The notes beneath the pieces were generated by a model, which saw nothing but the letters and a program-made list of their open reading frames with translations, made no database searches and was not told the origin of the DNA. Both the position numbers and the translations under genes were made by a program. Positions 30,501 to 38,755 of a stretch of 64,000 nt of DNA are shown here, in pieces. This DNA is from Rheum nobile. Taxonomy: Eukaryota; Streptophyta; Magnoliopsida; Caryophyllales; Polygonaceae. Positions within the stretch are counted from its first letter, which is position 1. Each line of letters opens with the position of its first letter. The stretch covers positions 4,960,001 through 5,024,000 of the forward strand of contig WOAB01000619.1 of assembly GCA_027886185.1 (NCBI GenBank). The letters run 5' to 3'.

Positions 30501-32692
30501 ATGCTAACCTGAGTAAATGTTCTTTTTGCTCGGATTCCACGGTTTTTCTTGGTTTTGTGGTGTGCAAGGATGGGCTGCAGGTTGACCAGGAAAAGGTTCG
30601 CGCCATACAAGATTGGCCACGCCCTACTACACCAACCATGGTGCGGTCCTTTTTGGGCTTGGCTGGCTTCTATCGCCGCTTTGTGCGTGATTTCTCCACC
30701 ATTGCAGCCCCACTTCATGAGCTTACAAAGAAGGCAACATCTATTGAGTGGACGACCGCACATGAGACCGCCTTCATCACTTTGAAGGACCGATTGTGCA
30801 ACGCTCCCTTGTTGAAATTACCGGACTTCTCCAAGACCTTTGAGGTGGAGTGTGATGCTTCTCATCACGGAATTGGAGGAGTTTTGCTGCAGGATAGGCG
30901 CCCCATTGCATACTTCAGCGAGAAACTCACCGGCGCCCAGCTCAACTACCCCACGTACGACAAGGAGCTCTATGCTCTTATTAGGGTGTTGAAGACTTGG
31001 CAACACTACCTATGGCCCAAGGAGTTCGTCATTCACTCAGACCATGAGGCGTTAAAGTATTTGAAGAGTCAGTATAACCTCAACCGCCGCCATGCCCGCT
31101 GGGTGGAATTCATGGAGACCTTCCCCTACGTGGTCAAATACAAGAAGGGCAAAGAGAATGTGGTTGCTGACGCCCTTTCTCGCAGGTATGTATTACTTAC
31201 CCACCTTGATGCTTCTATCTTAGGCTTCTCTTTGATTAAAGATGTCTATATGCATGACGTTGACTTTGCTGAAATTTTTAAAACATGCATGAACATTGGA
31301 GAGTCTAATGGGTTCTATATTGATAATGACTACCTTTTCAAGGCAGGGAAACTTTGCATCCCTAAAACATCTATGCGTAGGTTGCTCATTCAGGAAGCCC
31401 ATGAGGGTAGAGGTCATTTTGGTATCCCTAAAACCTTGGCTGCATTAAAGGAACATTTCTATTGGCCTAAAATGTTGCATCATGTTACACGTTTTTGCAA
31501 GGCTTGTGTTACTTGTGTACATGCTAAGTCTAGATCGAGTCCCCAAGGATTGTATACCCCTTTGCCTATTCCGGATGTTCCATGGGAATATATTAGTATG
31601 GATTTTATCACTGGTTTGCCCATGTCTAAGAAGGGGAGGGACTCGATATTTGTGGTAGTTGATAGGTTTTCTAAGATGGCTCACTTCATTGCATGCAAGA
31701 CTACTAACAATGCTTCTGAGATCGCTTCTTTATTTTTTGAGCATGTTGTTAAGCTGCATGGTATTTCTAGGAGTATAGTGTCTGATCGTGATGCTAAATT
31801 TGTGAGTTATTTCTGGAAATCTTTATGGGCCAAATTGGGGACTAAGTTGTTGTTCTCTACTAGTTATCACCCCCAGACTGATGGCCAAACAGAGGTTACT
31901 AATAGGACTTTGGGTGCTCTATTGCGTACTATGTTAAAGTCTAACCTCCGCAAGTGGGAAGAGTGCTTGCCTTTTGTTGAATTTGCTTATAACAGGTCGG
32001 TGCATTCGGCGACGCAGCGGACTCCCTTCCAGGTGGTCTACGGCCTCAATCCACTCACCCCGTTGGATCTCATACCACGGCCATTGAAGGAAAATGAAAG
32101 CTTGAAGGGCGTGGAGCGTGCGGACCAGGTCAAGGCCCTCCATGAACGGGCGAGACTACAGCTGGAGTGGAGATCCGAGCAAGTAGCTGCCCAACGCAAC
32201 AAAAATCGCCGCCCGGTTGCTTATGAGCCCGACGACTTGGTGTGGCTGCATTTGCGCAAGGAACGCTTTCCATTGAAGCGACGCCACAAACTGGACGCGC
32301 GAGGTGATGGCCCTTTCCAGGTACTACAACGCCTTGGGACCAATGCCTATCGCTTGGAGTTACCCGATGACTATGGCGCGCACCCGACGTTCAACGTCGC
32401 TGACCTTGCTCCTTATACTCCTCCTGCTTTTGACGACGAGGACGAAGCGAGGACGCTTCGCAGCCAAGAAGGGGAGATTGATAGCGCCATAACTCCCGTG
32501 ATGACAGCGCAGGACGAAGAGGACGCAATGAAGTTGCGCTCGGCTGGTCCGATGACAAGAGCCCGCGCCAGAGCCATGGAACGAGCCACACACTCCTTAG
32601 TCTTACGGGCTTACGCAAGTGATACGGGTTCATCTAGTCCTAAATGGGTCCTCCTCGTGACCTATGAAGGCTTAGGTGGGGCCTCGTCCTAA
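27506..32692 (+). CDS. Gag-Pol polyprotein of the CRM-like element, intact
   Basis: A single 1728-codon frame; a second Met at 27554 (MDVPTTRTSR) may be the real start. Domains in order: retrotransposon gag about residues 230-400; CCHC knuckle CYKCQGHGHLQRDC near 478; protease with IIDGG near 584; reverse transcriptase about 800-1000 with YFDDILVYS near 968; RNase H from VECDASHHGIGG near 1111; integrase zinc finger (H-H, then CKACVTC) near 1300-1340. Integrase core acidic residues are in MDFITGLP, SDRDAKF and GQTEVTNR (about 1364-1460). The integrase tail GDGPFQVLQRLGTNAYRL is followed by a basic RARARAMERA stretch encoded in the LTR. It makes virus-like particle, protease, reverse transcriptase and integrase. 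No stop or frameshift was seen, so the element may be competent. Confidence 0.92.
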   Translation: MLGATYFLWCMLRIGSMDVPTTRTSRSTGHRSPGPIVEDSTSEHIDSLHAEIDNLHASNAEQAAELTHLRRALSTLMLPTADPLLNPTASTSQPRDRKGKGVLSTPQDRLRSQIAGYPTRRDDSHVRYNPTFAQGEDDYTSGRSHRSVRVSKDPLPYVNTKNRRTRGRQHDRYDDSESERDDAADDRSSDHSRDNLDDHEAYEMERHEELRPTRRGYRRHSRDRRRPSPGRQGPRRPDIKVKLPTFSGEFDPLKFLNWQQSMEYVLNHYQYPDEERVATAALHFDDAAKAWWHRFCADRVHYREPPITSWRQLMRIMRKKYVPEDFTSEMRLKIQLASQGNRSPIDFYAELEELSHKAGIHHTDEDFQSMFLRGLHEPIRNQLRVLNIPDLQKCAHTAQEIWTQAQVAKRASWSRTNSRYAPSNSSGSFPSNVRPSSQSAPAITPPAPVTRPSNTSARINEPPQRRAPPSDERARDKVCYKCQGHGHLQRDCPNNKRVLFSALTGYESFDDDTPDSPPVFDSYDQDEEAQKLDGYICSPMDAQGNVPLSLVTRRVLTAKEGTLLDQRENLFHTKCAVQGASLSVIIDGGICCNIINEKVITHFKFDTTPHPQPYSLQWISEGDDSNVVKRQCTINFSIGHYKDSVLCDVVPMDATHLLLGHPWQFDKRALHDGFLNNYVFMHNGRKVTLLPMSPQEIMQDHVERNRVKALEQAKEKAGRDTPQKSAPKAGIQGSCENRLLLARSRDVTPIIQGRLPCFLLVPFACLLNVKDLVDLPPAVSSLLQEFEDVMPAELPEGLPPIRGIEHQIDFVPGASLPNRAAYRTSPEETKELQRQVQELMDKGHVRESLSPCAVPVILVPKKDGSWRMCVDCRAINQIMVKYRHPIPRLDDMLDELYGATLFSKIDLKSGYHQIRMHEGDEWKTAFKTKYGLYEWLVMPFGLTNAPSTFMRLMNHVLRAYLGKFVVVYFDDILVYSMSLDEHVEHLRKVLECLRREKLYANLSKCSFCSDSTVFLGFVVCKDGLQVDQEKVRAIQDWPRPTTPTMVRSFLGLAGFYRRFVRDFSTIAAPLHELTKKATSIEWTTAHETAFITLKDRLCNAPLLKLPDFSKTFEVECDASHHGIGGVLLQDRRPIAYFSEKLTGAQLNYPTYDKELYALIRVLKTWQHYLWPKEFVIHSDHEALKYLKSQYNLNRRHARWVEFMETFPYVVKYKKGKENVVADALSRRYVLLTHLDASILGFSLIKDVYMHDVDFAEIFKTCMNIGESNGFYIDNDYLFKAGKLCIPKTSMRRLLIQEAHEGRGHFGIPKTLAALKEHFYWPKMLHHVTRFCKACVTCVHAKSRSSPQGLYTPLPIPDVPWEYISMDFITGLPMSKKGRDSIFVVVDRFSKMAHFIACKTTNNASEIASLFFEHVVKLHGISRSIVSDRDAKFVSYFWKSLWAKLGTKLLFSTSYHPQTDGQTEVTNRTLGALLRTMLKSNLRKWEECLPFVEFAYNRSVHSATQRTPFQVVYGLNPLTPLDLIPRPLKENESLKGVERADQVKALHERARLQLEWRSEQVAAQRNKNRRPVAYEPDDLVWLHLRKERFPLKRRHKLDARGDGPFQVLQRLGTNAYRLELPDDYGAHPTFNVADLAPYTPPAFDDEDEARTLRSQEGEIDSAITPVMTAQDEEDAMKLRSAGPMTRARARAMERATHSLVLRAYASDTGSSSPKWVLLVTYEGLGGASS
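32466..32477 (+). promoter_or_regulatory. Polypurine tract, embedded in the pol frame
   Basis: AAGAAGGGGAGA sits one base before the 3' LTR and simultaneously encodes the QEGE residues of Gag-Pol. The same tract and reading occur in the second CRM-like element at 55231. Confidence 0.85.
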
Positions 32693-33300
32693 TCGACCCC
32701 ACCAAGAATACGAAGACGACGAGTTCGCGGAAGCGGAGCAACAGTGAAGAACTCGGCCCAGAACTCGACCGAGTTCTGGACCGAGTTGTCGGCGATTTTC
32801 CGTTGCTGCTCGAGTGCATTTACAGACAACAACTCGGCCCAGAACTCGGCCGAGTTCTGGACCGAGTCGCGGCCCGCGTCAGCGTTTTCGCGTCGTCGTC
32901 TCTTCGTTTGCTGAACAATTTTAATATTATTTTATTTTATTTTTTATTTGACCTATTTAAGCACTTGAAACCCTAGTTGTATCTTTTACGTTGGATTTTA
33001 GTTTACAAGTTGAGTTCGCTCCTTAGAAGTTGAGTACGCTCCTTCCTTGAATCCTAACGTCACCCCTTCGATCTCCGGATCAACCTATCCCGTAGCTCGT
33101 CGCTTCGAGCAAATCATTCACCGTCTCTTCGGTACTCAAGGTCATCTCTTTGACCTCTTCGTCATCTCTTTGACGCGTTAGAAAGGGTTATCTCTTTAAC
33201 CCTAGGAAAGCCATCACTTTGGCTACGGAGGAGAAGATTCAACCTAGCTTGAGGAGTCAAGATCCTACATCGCGACATCGCCCATGGGTTGTTCGTATCA
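32479..33300 (+). repeat. 3' LTR of the CRM-like element
   Basis: 822 bp. Its first 214 bp encode the C-terminal 70 residues of Gag-Pol. About ten single-base differences from the 5' LTR, most of them transitions, three of them within 10 bp near 32504-32511. Confidence 0.92.
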
Positions 33301-33305
33301 AGTTA
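33301..33305 (+). repeat. Target-site duplication of the CRM-like element (right)
   Basis: AGTTA, identical to 25792-25796. Confidence 0.9.
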
Positions 33306-33780
33306 TTTATCGTTGATATTCACGTTTTTATATGTGATATTCAAATTATTTATTATGATATTCATACACATTCTTTTGATATTCATGTTGGATTTAAGTG
33401 TCATGCGTTGAATAGTTGATATTCAAATTATATGATGTGATATTCACTATAATGTTGTTCATATTCATGTTGGATGTAGGTTTCATGCATTGAGTAGTCG
33501 ATATTCAAAATTGGCTTTGCGATATTCACCCGATACAAACAAAAAGTTTCGAAGATCATGAATCGTTTTCAAAAGCTTGAAATTAACACACGAATATCAA
33601 TATCGTTTGTATGAATATTGCCTAATTCATATAACCAATAATCATCATATGCGGATTAAAACTTGAATATCGACACTATTTTCATGAATATCGAATATTG
33701 CTTATATGAATATCGATTTCAAAATTACATGAATATCAAAACATTTTGAATGAATATCGATTACTGGCTGTATGAATATC
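33306..33780. repeat. GATATTCA arrays of both orientations (centre and right arm)
   Basis: Plus-orientation GATATTCA words up to about 33530, then minus-orientation TGAATATC words from 33590 to 33780. The change of orientation marks the centre of the foldback-like element. Confidence 0.75.
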
Positions 33781-34060
33781 TATAAAATTGCGAAAACCAA
33801 ATTGCGAAATTAGAATCTAAACCCTATGTATGTTGAAGACGATTAGGAAAGAGAATAATCTTCTCTTTCTCTCTCCTGTAACAACCCTTTTTTTTTTAAT
33901 TAAAATTTGATTAATTACCATATTAGGTTAGATTTGGTAGTTACACCCCTACCATATCTATTATATAACATATTCATCCAACCATCCATTACCATCAATC
34001 CAACGCTCCAGATTAGTACTTTCGTTTTACCATAACTCTCGTTTTACCAGAGCGCGCCCC

Positions 34061-34310
34061 TATACACTAAATTAGAATTTAACTACATCACATGACACCC
34101 CTTTATTAAGACGGCTACATGCCATTTTTTTTCTTTTTTTTTTTTAAATAAATTTAATTATATATCGAAGATTTATCCTAAACCTAGCACTAATCTTTTC
34201 CTAATTTAGATACAAATCAATCACAAAAGATTACAAATCTACAACTTCCACAACAGTAATCAACTCAGAATTGGACTTATCTCATCTCACAAAAAAAAAA
34301 AGATAGAATT
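34061..34310 (+). mobile_element. Continuation of the Helitron-like element after the insertion
   Basis: Begins with the duplicated TATACACTA and continues ATTAGAATTTAACTACATC, CACATGACACCCC, a T-run and AAAAGATTACAAATC, in the order of the copies at 6728 and 6980. Confidence 0.6.
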
Positions 34311-35590
34311 GGACTAATCTCCATATGAGTCCTCTTCAAAAGGACTATCCAGAATACCACTGGTTTCCATCATGTTTACAACCATCTTTCATGGACCATT
34401 TTTCCTTTGGGATGATTGTGTATAATTAAAATTATTGAATAACGGATTAGAAAATAAAATATTTAGCGTATCTCTTAATATTTTATAAAATCGGTAGGAG
34501 AGGAATCATCAATCATTAAAATGTAAATAATAACTTGAAAAAAATAATCAATGTAATAAAATAACTTCTATATATGGGACTGTATTTGAAGATTTGGTGT
34601 GAATATATATAATTTGTATGATCAACAAAAGTCAAAGTTTACCCAATTGAAATATACATACTCAAAACATTATGCTGCCAGATTCGGTGTGACTACTTGT
34701 AATTTTAGGGCTGTGGATTTTTGGTCTACTTTCACAGAAATCCTACATTGAAGGTAAAAGCTTTATTTGTTATTTAAGCTATCAGTTCTTTACAATCTTG
34801 AAACCAATCTCTCTCTACTCTTAATTTTAATTTAAGTGACTTGGATTTGCCTTTCAACAAATTGAATTGCTTGGAACTTTGTGTCTTTCGTTCTTAATTT
34901 TTCTGCTGTAAGTGATACTATTAAGCCAATCTTCAATCATCATATGGGCCTTTGACAAGTAAGAATTTTGATAACTTAAGCAAGGCTGCTCAAATTTATT
35001 GAAAATCAAAGGTAACAACTACGATATCAATTTCATTTATGTGTTTGAACCATGTGTGAAATTTGTATGTTGTGATTGTAATTGGATATTGTGTGTCTTT
35101 AGGGATGTGGAATGAAATCTACATGTGAAGGATACATTTTTGTGTATGTGCACAAAAATCTACATTGCAGGTAAAAGCTTCATCTGTTATGAATTTTACT
35201 TTTAGTACCTTAATATCTTCATTTAGCATTACGATTTAAGTGTTCAAATTGTCAAACAAACAATTTTTTCTCTCTTTCAAATTAAAATAGTTAATTCCCT
35301 CTCTTTCAAATTAAGATTGTTAACTCCCTCTCTTTCAAATTTAAGCTACTACAGCTAACCTATGAAAAATTGAGTGTGGTTATAAATAAATATAAGATAT
35401 TAATAGAGTCCTCATACCTTGACTTCTTTAGCTGTCAGTTATCACCAATTACAAATGCCTCCAGAACAGAACTCTTGATGTTGTTCTTGAAACATTTTGT
35501 TCAAGAAAAAGAGGGTGAAAGTCACATATTTTGTCAAAAATGTTTACCAAGAACATGTATTCACTCAAATCACAAGTTGGGATTTCAATG
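34311..35590. other. Stretch without recognised genes
   Basis: AT-rich sequence with a short tandem near 35265-35340 (TCCCTCTCTTTCAAATTAA three times). Two related words (TCTACATTG/CTACATTGCAGGTAAAAGC) occur at 34741 and 35160. A 95-codon frame at 35370 has no recognisable family. Confidence 0.4.
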
Positions 35591-36198
35591 TGTTGTGGAT
35601 AGTTTCGAGTTTAGGGGTCTTTTGTGTAGTTTCTTGTACTTAGGGCTTTATATGTAATTAGTTGGGTTTTGTATCATTTGCCTTGATTCTTCACTCGGCT
35701 GGTTTTGAAAAGCAAGCAAGTGGAGAGCTTGGGCTTCTTTGGTGGAGAATAGCAGGATATCTTGGGTCCAAGCCCGTCTGTAGATGCAAATTTCCCTAAG
35801 TTGGTCATTCCCTCAACAGAGAAGAAGAAGAGGAGAGTGCATCTGCTGTACACATCAAAGAAGAGGAGAAATGAAAAGAGAGAAGATAAAAACAGAGAGA
35901 GAGAGAATGAAGATCGTAGAGTGTCTTGGGAGATCGACTAGCGGGGAAGACGACAAGTCACCAAGGTGTGCTCGAAGACGATCAACATGAGACGATCTTG
36001 AGAGGTCGAGGCGATTCGAGGAGAAGTGAGAGCCAAATGAAGAAGGTCCGGTATGGCAGTGGCTTCGGTGGTGCCGGTGATGCATCAACGTCTTTTTCAA
36101 GAGCTTGTGAGAATACTGAGTTTCAGCTTTGCCTTATTTTGTTTTCCTAGTGTTATGTCGATGTTCTTCGACCCGATTTTTTGTATATAAATTCTGAT

Positions 36199-36203
36199 GC
36201 ATG
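36199..36203 (+). repeat. Target-site duplication of Cassandra (left)
   Basis: GCATG, against GTATG at 36718-36722. The uninterrupted site in the other LTR copy (near 56730-56745) reads GATGCATGTCTGGACC, which confirms the duplication. Confidence 0.85.
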
Positions 36204-36300
36204 TGTGATACCCCTTACTTGAGATTGGTTTATAACGATTGAAGTGTTACCCATGTCAACAAGAGCTTTTTCTTTTCAGGGTTTAAGTGAGGACAAAGAA

Positions 36301-36364
36301 TTCTGAAATTAAGCGTGCTAGGACGAGAGTAGTACTATGATGGGTGACCTTCTAGGAAGTCCTC
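36301..36364 (+). ncRNA. 5S-rRNA-derived segment, Cassandra left LTR
   Basis: AAATTAAGCGTGCTAGGACG, AGAGTAGTACTA and GATGGGTGACCTTCTAGGA align base for base with the A box to C box part of plant 5S rRNA (AAGTTAAGCGTGCTTGGGCG, AGAGTAGTACTA, GATGGGTGACCTCCTGGGA). It is not a 5S gene: the first third of 5S rRNA is absent. Confidence 0.88.
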
Positions 36365-36409
36365 TTGATTGGCATGGGATGACGCTTCTAAGGCCTTAGA
36401 CCTTACAAA

Positions 36410-36422
36410 TGGTATCAAAGCC
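36410..36422 (+). promoter_or_regulatory. Primer-binding site of Cassandra
   Basis: TGGTATCAAAGCC, two bases after the left LTR; close to the initiator-Met site. Confidence 0.8.
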
Positions 36423-36620
36423 GACTCTGGGTTGCGAGTGAACTTGGCCTGGATGTCGGTCACTTAACCCCCGAGCAGTCTTTGGACCTTGACGAGGACG
36501 TCAAGGGATTTAAGTGAGAGAGTTTGTAACACCCCAGACTTGAGAATGGTTTATCATGATTGAAGTGCTACACATGTCAACAAGAGCTCTTCCTTTTCAG
36601 GGTTCAAGTGAGAACAAAGA

Positions 36621-36685
36621 ACTTTGAAGTTAAGCATACTAGGGCGGGATTAGTACCAGGATGGGTGACTTCCTGGAAAGTCTCT
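36621..36685 (+). ncRNA. 5S-rRNA-derived segment, Cassandra right LTR
   Basis: TTTGAAGTTAAGCATACTAG, then GGGATTAGTACCAGGATGGG and TGACTTCCTGG. It differs from the left copy at several sites, so the two LTRs have diverged for some time. Confidence 0.85.
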
Positions 36686-36830
36686 GTGTTGACGCTTCTA
36701 AGGCCTCAGGCCTTATAGTATGTCCAGGCCTTTTGAGTCCAGCCTCGTGTGATTTCTCGTTTTGATTCAATAATTTGACTAACTCTTAAACTTCGACCTA
36801 ATTCACGATCTAAAAAATCGGATAACAAAG

Positions 36831-36841
36831 TGGTATTAGAG
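36831..36841 (+). promoter_or_regulatory. Primer-binding site of the LARD-like element
   Basis: TGGTATTAGAG, three bases after the left LTR, a one-base variant of the initiator tRNA-Met site. Confidence 0.65.
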
Positions 36842-36944
36842 TGTTTTTTGATTCTTGGTGCTTGTGTGCATTTTTAGTCTTCCGATTCTTGAACTTGTGT
36901 CCTGGATTTGGTCCTTACTACAAGAAAACCCATTTTTTGTAACG

Positions 36945-37400
36945 GCTAAAGTCGTTGCGATACATAGCAAGTCGTTGCGAATAATATTTTTTGCAACGAC
37001 AGTTGTCGTTGCAAGGTCGTTGCCCGTAACCCTGTAGTGAAAGGCTTTTGCAACGACATTTTTTGTTGCAAAAAATAGCCTTTTCACAACGACATGGTTT
37101 GTTGCAAAATATATGTCATTGCAAAAAAAGTATCAAATGATAGCATACGTTGATAACATTTACAACAACTTATGTCGTTGCAATACATTGACAATATTTT
37201 GCAACAACCTTTTCCGTTGCAAAAAAAGGGAACATTTACAACAACTTATGTCGTTGCAATACATTGACAATATTTTGCAACAACATTTTCCGTTGCAAAA
37301 AAAAGTTATTAATTGGTAGCATAGTTTGTTTTTTGCAACAAACTATGTCGTTGCAATACATAAACTTAAACTGGTAATACATTTTTTGTTTTGCAACGAC
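36945..37400. repeat. Left subterminal GTCGTTGC/GCAACGAC repeats
   Basis: More than fifteen copies in both orientations, including decayed GCAACAAC forms. A 90-bp unit with ACATTTACAACAACTTATGT is repeated near 37158 and 37229. Confidence 0.85.
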
Positions 37401-37902
37401 TTGTGGGTGCTGTACCAAACAGTTATTTTCCGATGACCTGTTATAACAATTCTTATGACTCATTTCAGTTCATACAACCTGTATCCAAGATCATAACAAT
37501 AATAACTTCGACTATATAACCTTTAGAAATTTGTTCAAAATACAAAATATATCCGTAATTATCAAAAAGATGTCTAACATCCAAATTATCATCTCCCAAC
37601 CTGCATCAAATATCATACGACAAGTATCCAAAATCATTTCATAATAATCCCTTCGACAATATCCAAAAAGGTCAACCTTCAAAGCTTCGACATCCAAAAG
37701 CCTTTGTTGTTCCATCTGGTGTTTTCCTTTGGTATAACCGCGTAAAGCAGTCCCTTTTCCATGAACATACCCAGACCTTGTGTCAATATTTCCTCTTGTG
37801 TCATTGAATCACCAGCTGATCGATGAGGACCCAGAACATTATAAAGAATTAACAAGTATTAACAAGTATAAAGTATTCAGCTGATCGATGAGGACCCAAA
37901 AC

Positions 37903-38375
37903 ATTATAAAGTATAAACAATTACAAAGCAAGACTACTATTAGCACCAACGGAAGATATTTCTAATAGGTTAACAATAACTTATGTCCTGGAGTTAAGCT
38001 ATTACTATCAACAAACACCCCAGGAAACACAAAGGACTTGAACTCTAAAGCCTAATACTATCAATAACTAATGTCCTGGAGTTAATCTAATCCTATCAGT
38101 AAATAATGTCCACTCTAAAGTCTAAAGTAATTACAATAGTCACTAGGAAGAAGAGATTGTCAGAAGCAAAATGTAAGAACTAGGAAATAAACTTTTTTAG
38201 CTAAAAAGTGTTTATAAATAATAAAATTAAGACAACATTACATCTTTTACTACAACATTTCACTGTGAAATACGATTAAAGAACCTATACACTACAACAA
38301 TCAAGAGTAGTCCATAAAAATATATAAGCTGAATCCAGAGTTTTGATAATTTTCCTCACTAAGTGTCCAAAAACA
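37903..38375 (+). repeat. 473-bp direct duplication, copy 1
   Basis: Nearly identical and equal in length to 40956-41428. It contains CTGGAGTTAAGCTATTACTA and GAAGAAGAGATTGTCAGAAG. A 31-bp word with GCTGATCGATGAGGACCCA is also doubled just upstream (37812 and 37879). Confidence 0.85.
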
Positions 38376-38600
38376 TGAAGGCATATTAAACAACTAATTC
38401 ATCAAATGTCCCTTGTGGGTTGTGTTGTATATATAAGTCAATTTATTACAAGACAAAGGATTCATCGAAAGAAAAAGTACACTTGATTGTGGATTTATTT
38501 GGTGCTTAACAAATTTGTTGTTGAAGCTTTGGTATGGGTGAAAAATTCTCGCGCTTGGCACAAACATATGCAGTCATGATTTGACTTTGAACCTTTGAAG

Positions 38601-38755
38601 TTATATATAGCTCTGATTTAACAAGGGAATGGAAGTTCCACAAACTACACTTAATACCTAAACAAAGCATTCATCTAAACCTAATTAGAAACCTAGTAAA
38701 GAGAAAGAAAGATTGAATAGATTACCTACTGCGAAGTGCGAATTGGCTCGATTGG
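38601..38755 (+). repeat. 155-bp direct duplication, copy 1
   Basis: Matches 42613-42767 with about one difference. It overlaps the 3' end of the captured synthase frame. Confidence 0.85.

Larger units (their letters stand above)
25797..33300 (+). mobile_element. Complete CRM-like Ty3/gypsy LTR retrotransposon (7504 bp)
   Basis: Two 822-bp LTRs (TGATAGCGCC...GTTCGTATCA), a primer-binding site, one intact Gag-Pol frame, a polypurine tract and a 5-bp target duplication (AGTTA) are all present. Counting by eye, the LTRs differ at about 10 positions (1.2 percent). At commonly used plant LTR rates (0.7-1.3e-8 per site per year) that is under about 1 million years. Integrase and RT motifs, the DGG protease motif and a coding region running into the 3' LTR fit the CRM branch of plant chromoviruses. 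Some CRM groups target centromeres; no classical chromodomain is visible here. Confidence 0.9.
24269..34060. mobile_element. Inverted-repeat (foldback-like) MULE family element, split by a CRM-like retrotransposon
   Basis: The left end (24269 on) and the reverse complement of the right end (34060 backwards) share blocks GG(T)GAAAC / GGTAAAACGA, then AGTAAAACGG, GTACTAAT and GCGTTGGAT-like words. CT-rich leaders (CTCTCTCCCTC at 24488 on, and its mirror at 33860-33880) follow, then arrays of GATATTCA. The arrays are in plus orientation at 25370-25790 and 33300-33540 and in minus orientation at 33590-33780. So the element is two inverted arms, about 2.3 kb in total once the 7.5 kb retrotransposon is removed. 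A 9-10 bp target duplication flanks it. It has no transposase. Related sequence begins at 62509. Confidence 0.6.
36204..36717 (+). mobile_element. Complete Cassandra TRIM retrotransposon with 5S-rRNA-derived LTRs
   Basis: Two LTRs (36204-36407 and 36525-36717), a tRNA-Met primer-binding site (TGGTATCAAAGCC at 36410-36422), a 100-bp interior and a purine tract (AAGTGAGAGAGT, 36512-36523). Both LTRs carry a stretch clearly derived from 5S rRNA. This is the published hallmark of Cassandra, a non-coding retrotransposon that depends on other elements' proteins. The 5S part holds the internal Pol III promoter region. The 5' LTR keeps TG...CA; the 3' LTR ends TA. Confidence 0.88.
35591..36827 (+). 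repeat. Left LTR of the LARD-like element (interrupted by Cassandra)
   Basis: Matches 46054-46081 plus 56146-56840. The Cassandra insertion occupies 36204-36722 including the duplicated site. Confidence 0.75.

Noticed and set aside
30473..30763. Several antisense frames over the intact Gag-Pol
   Set aside because: Shadows of the 1728-codon frame.
36301..36685. Two 5S rRNA genes
   Set aside because: Only the central and 3' promoter-bearing part of 5S is present, within LTRs with primer-binding site and target duplications; this is Cassandra.
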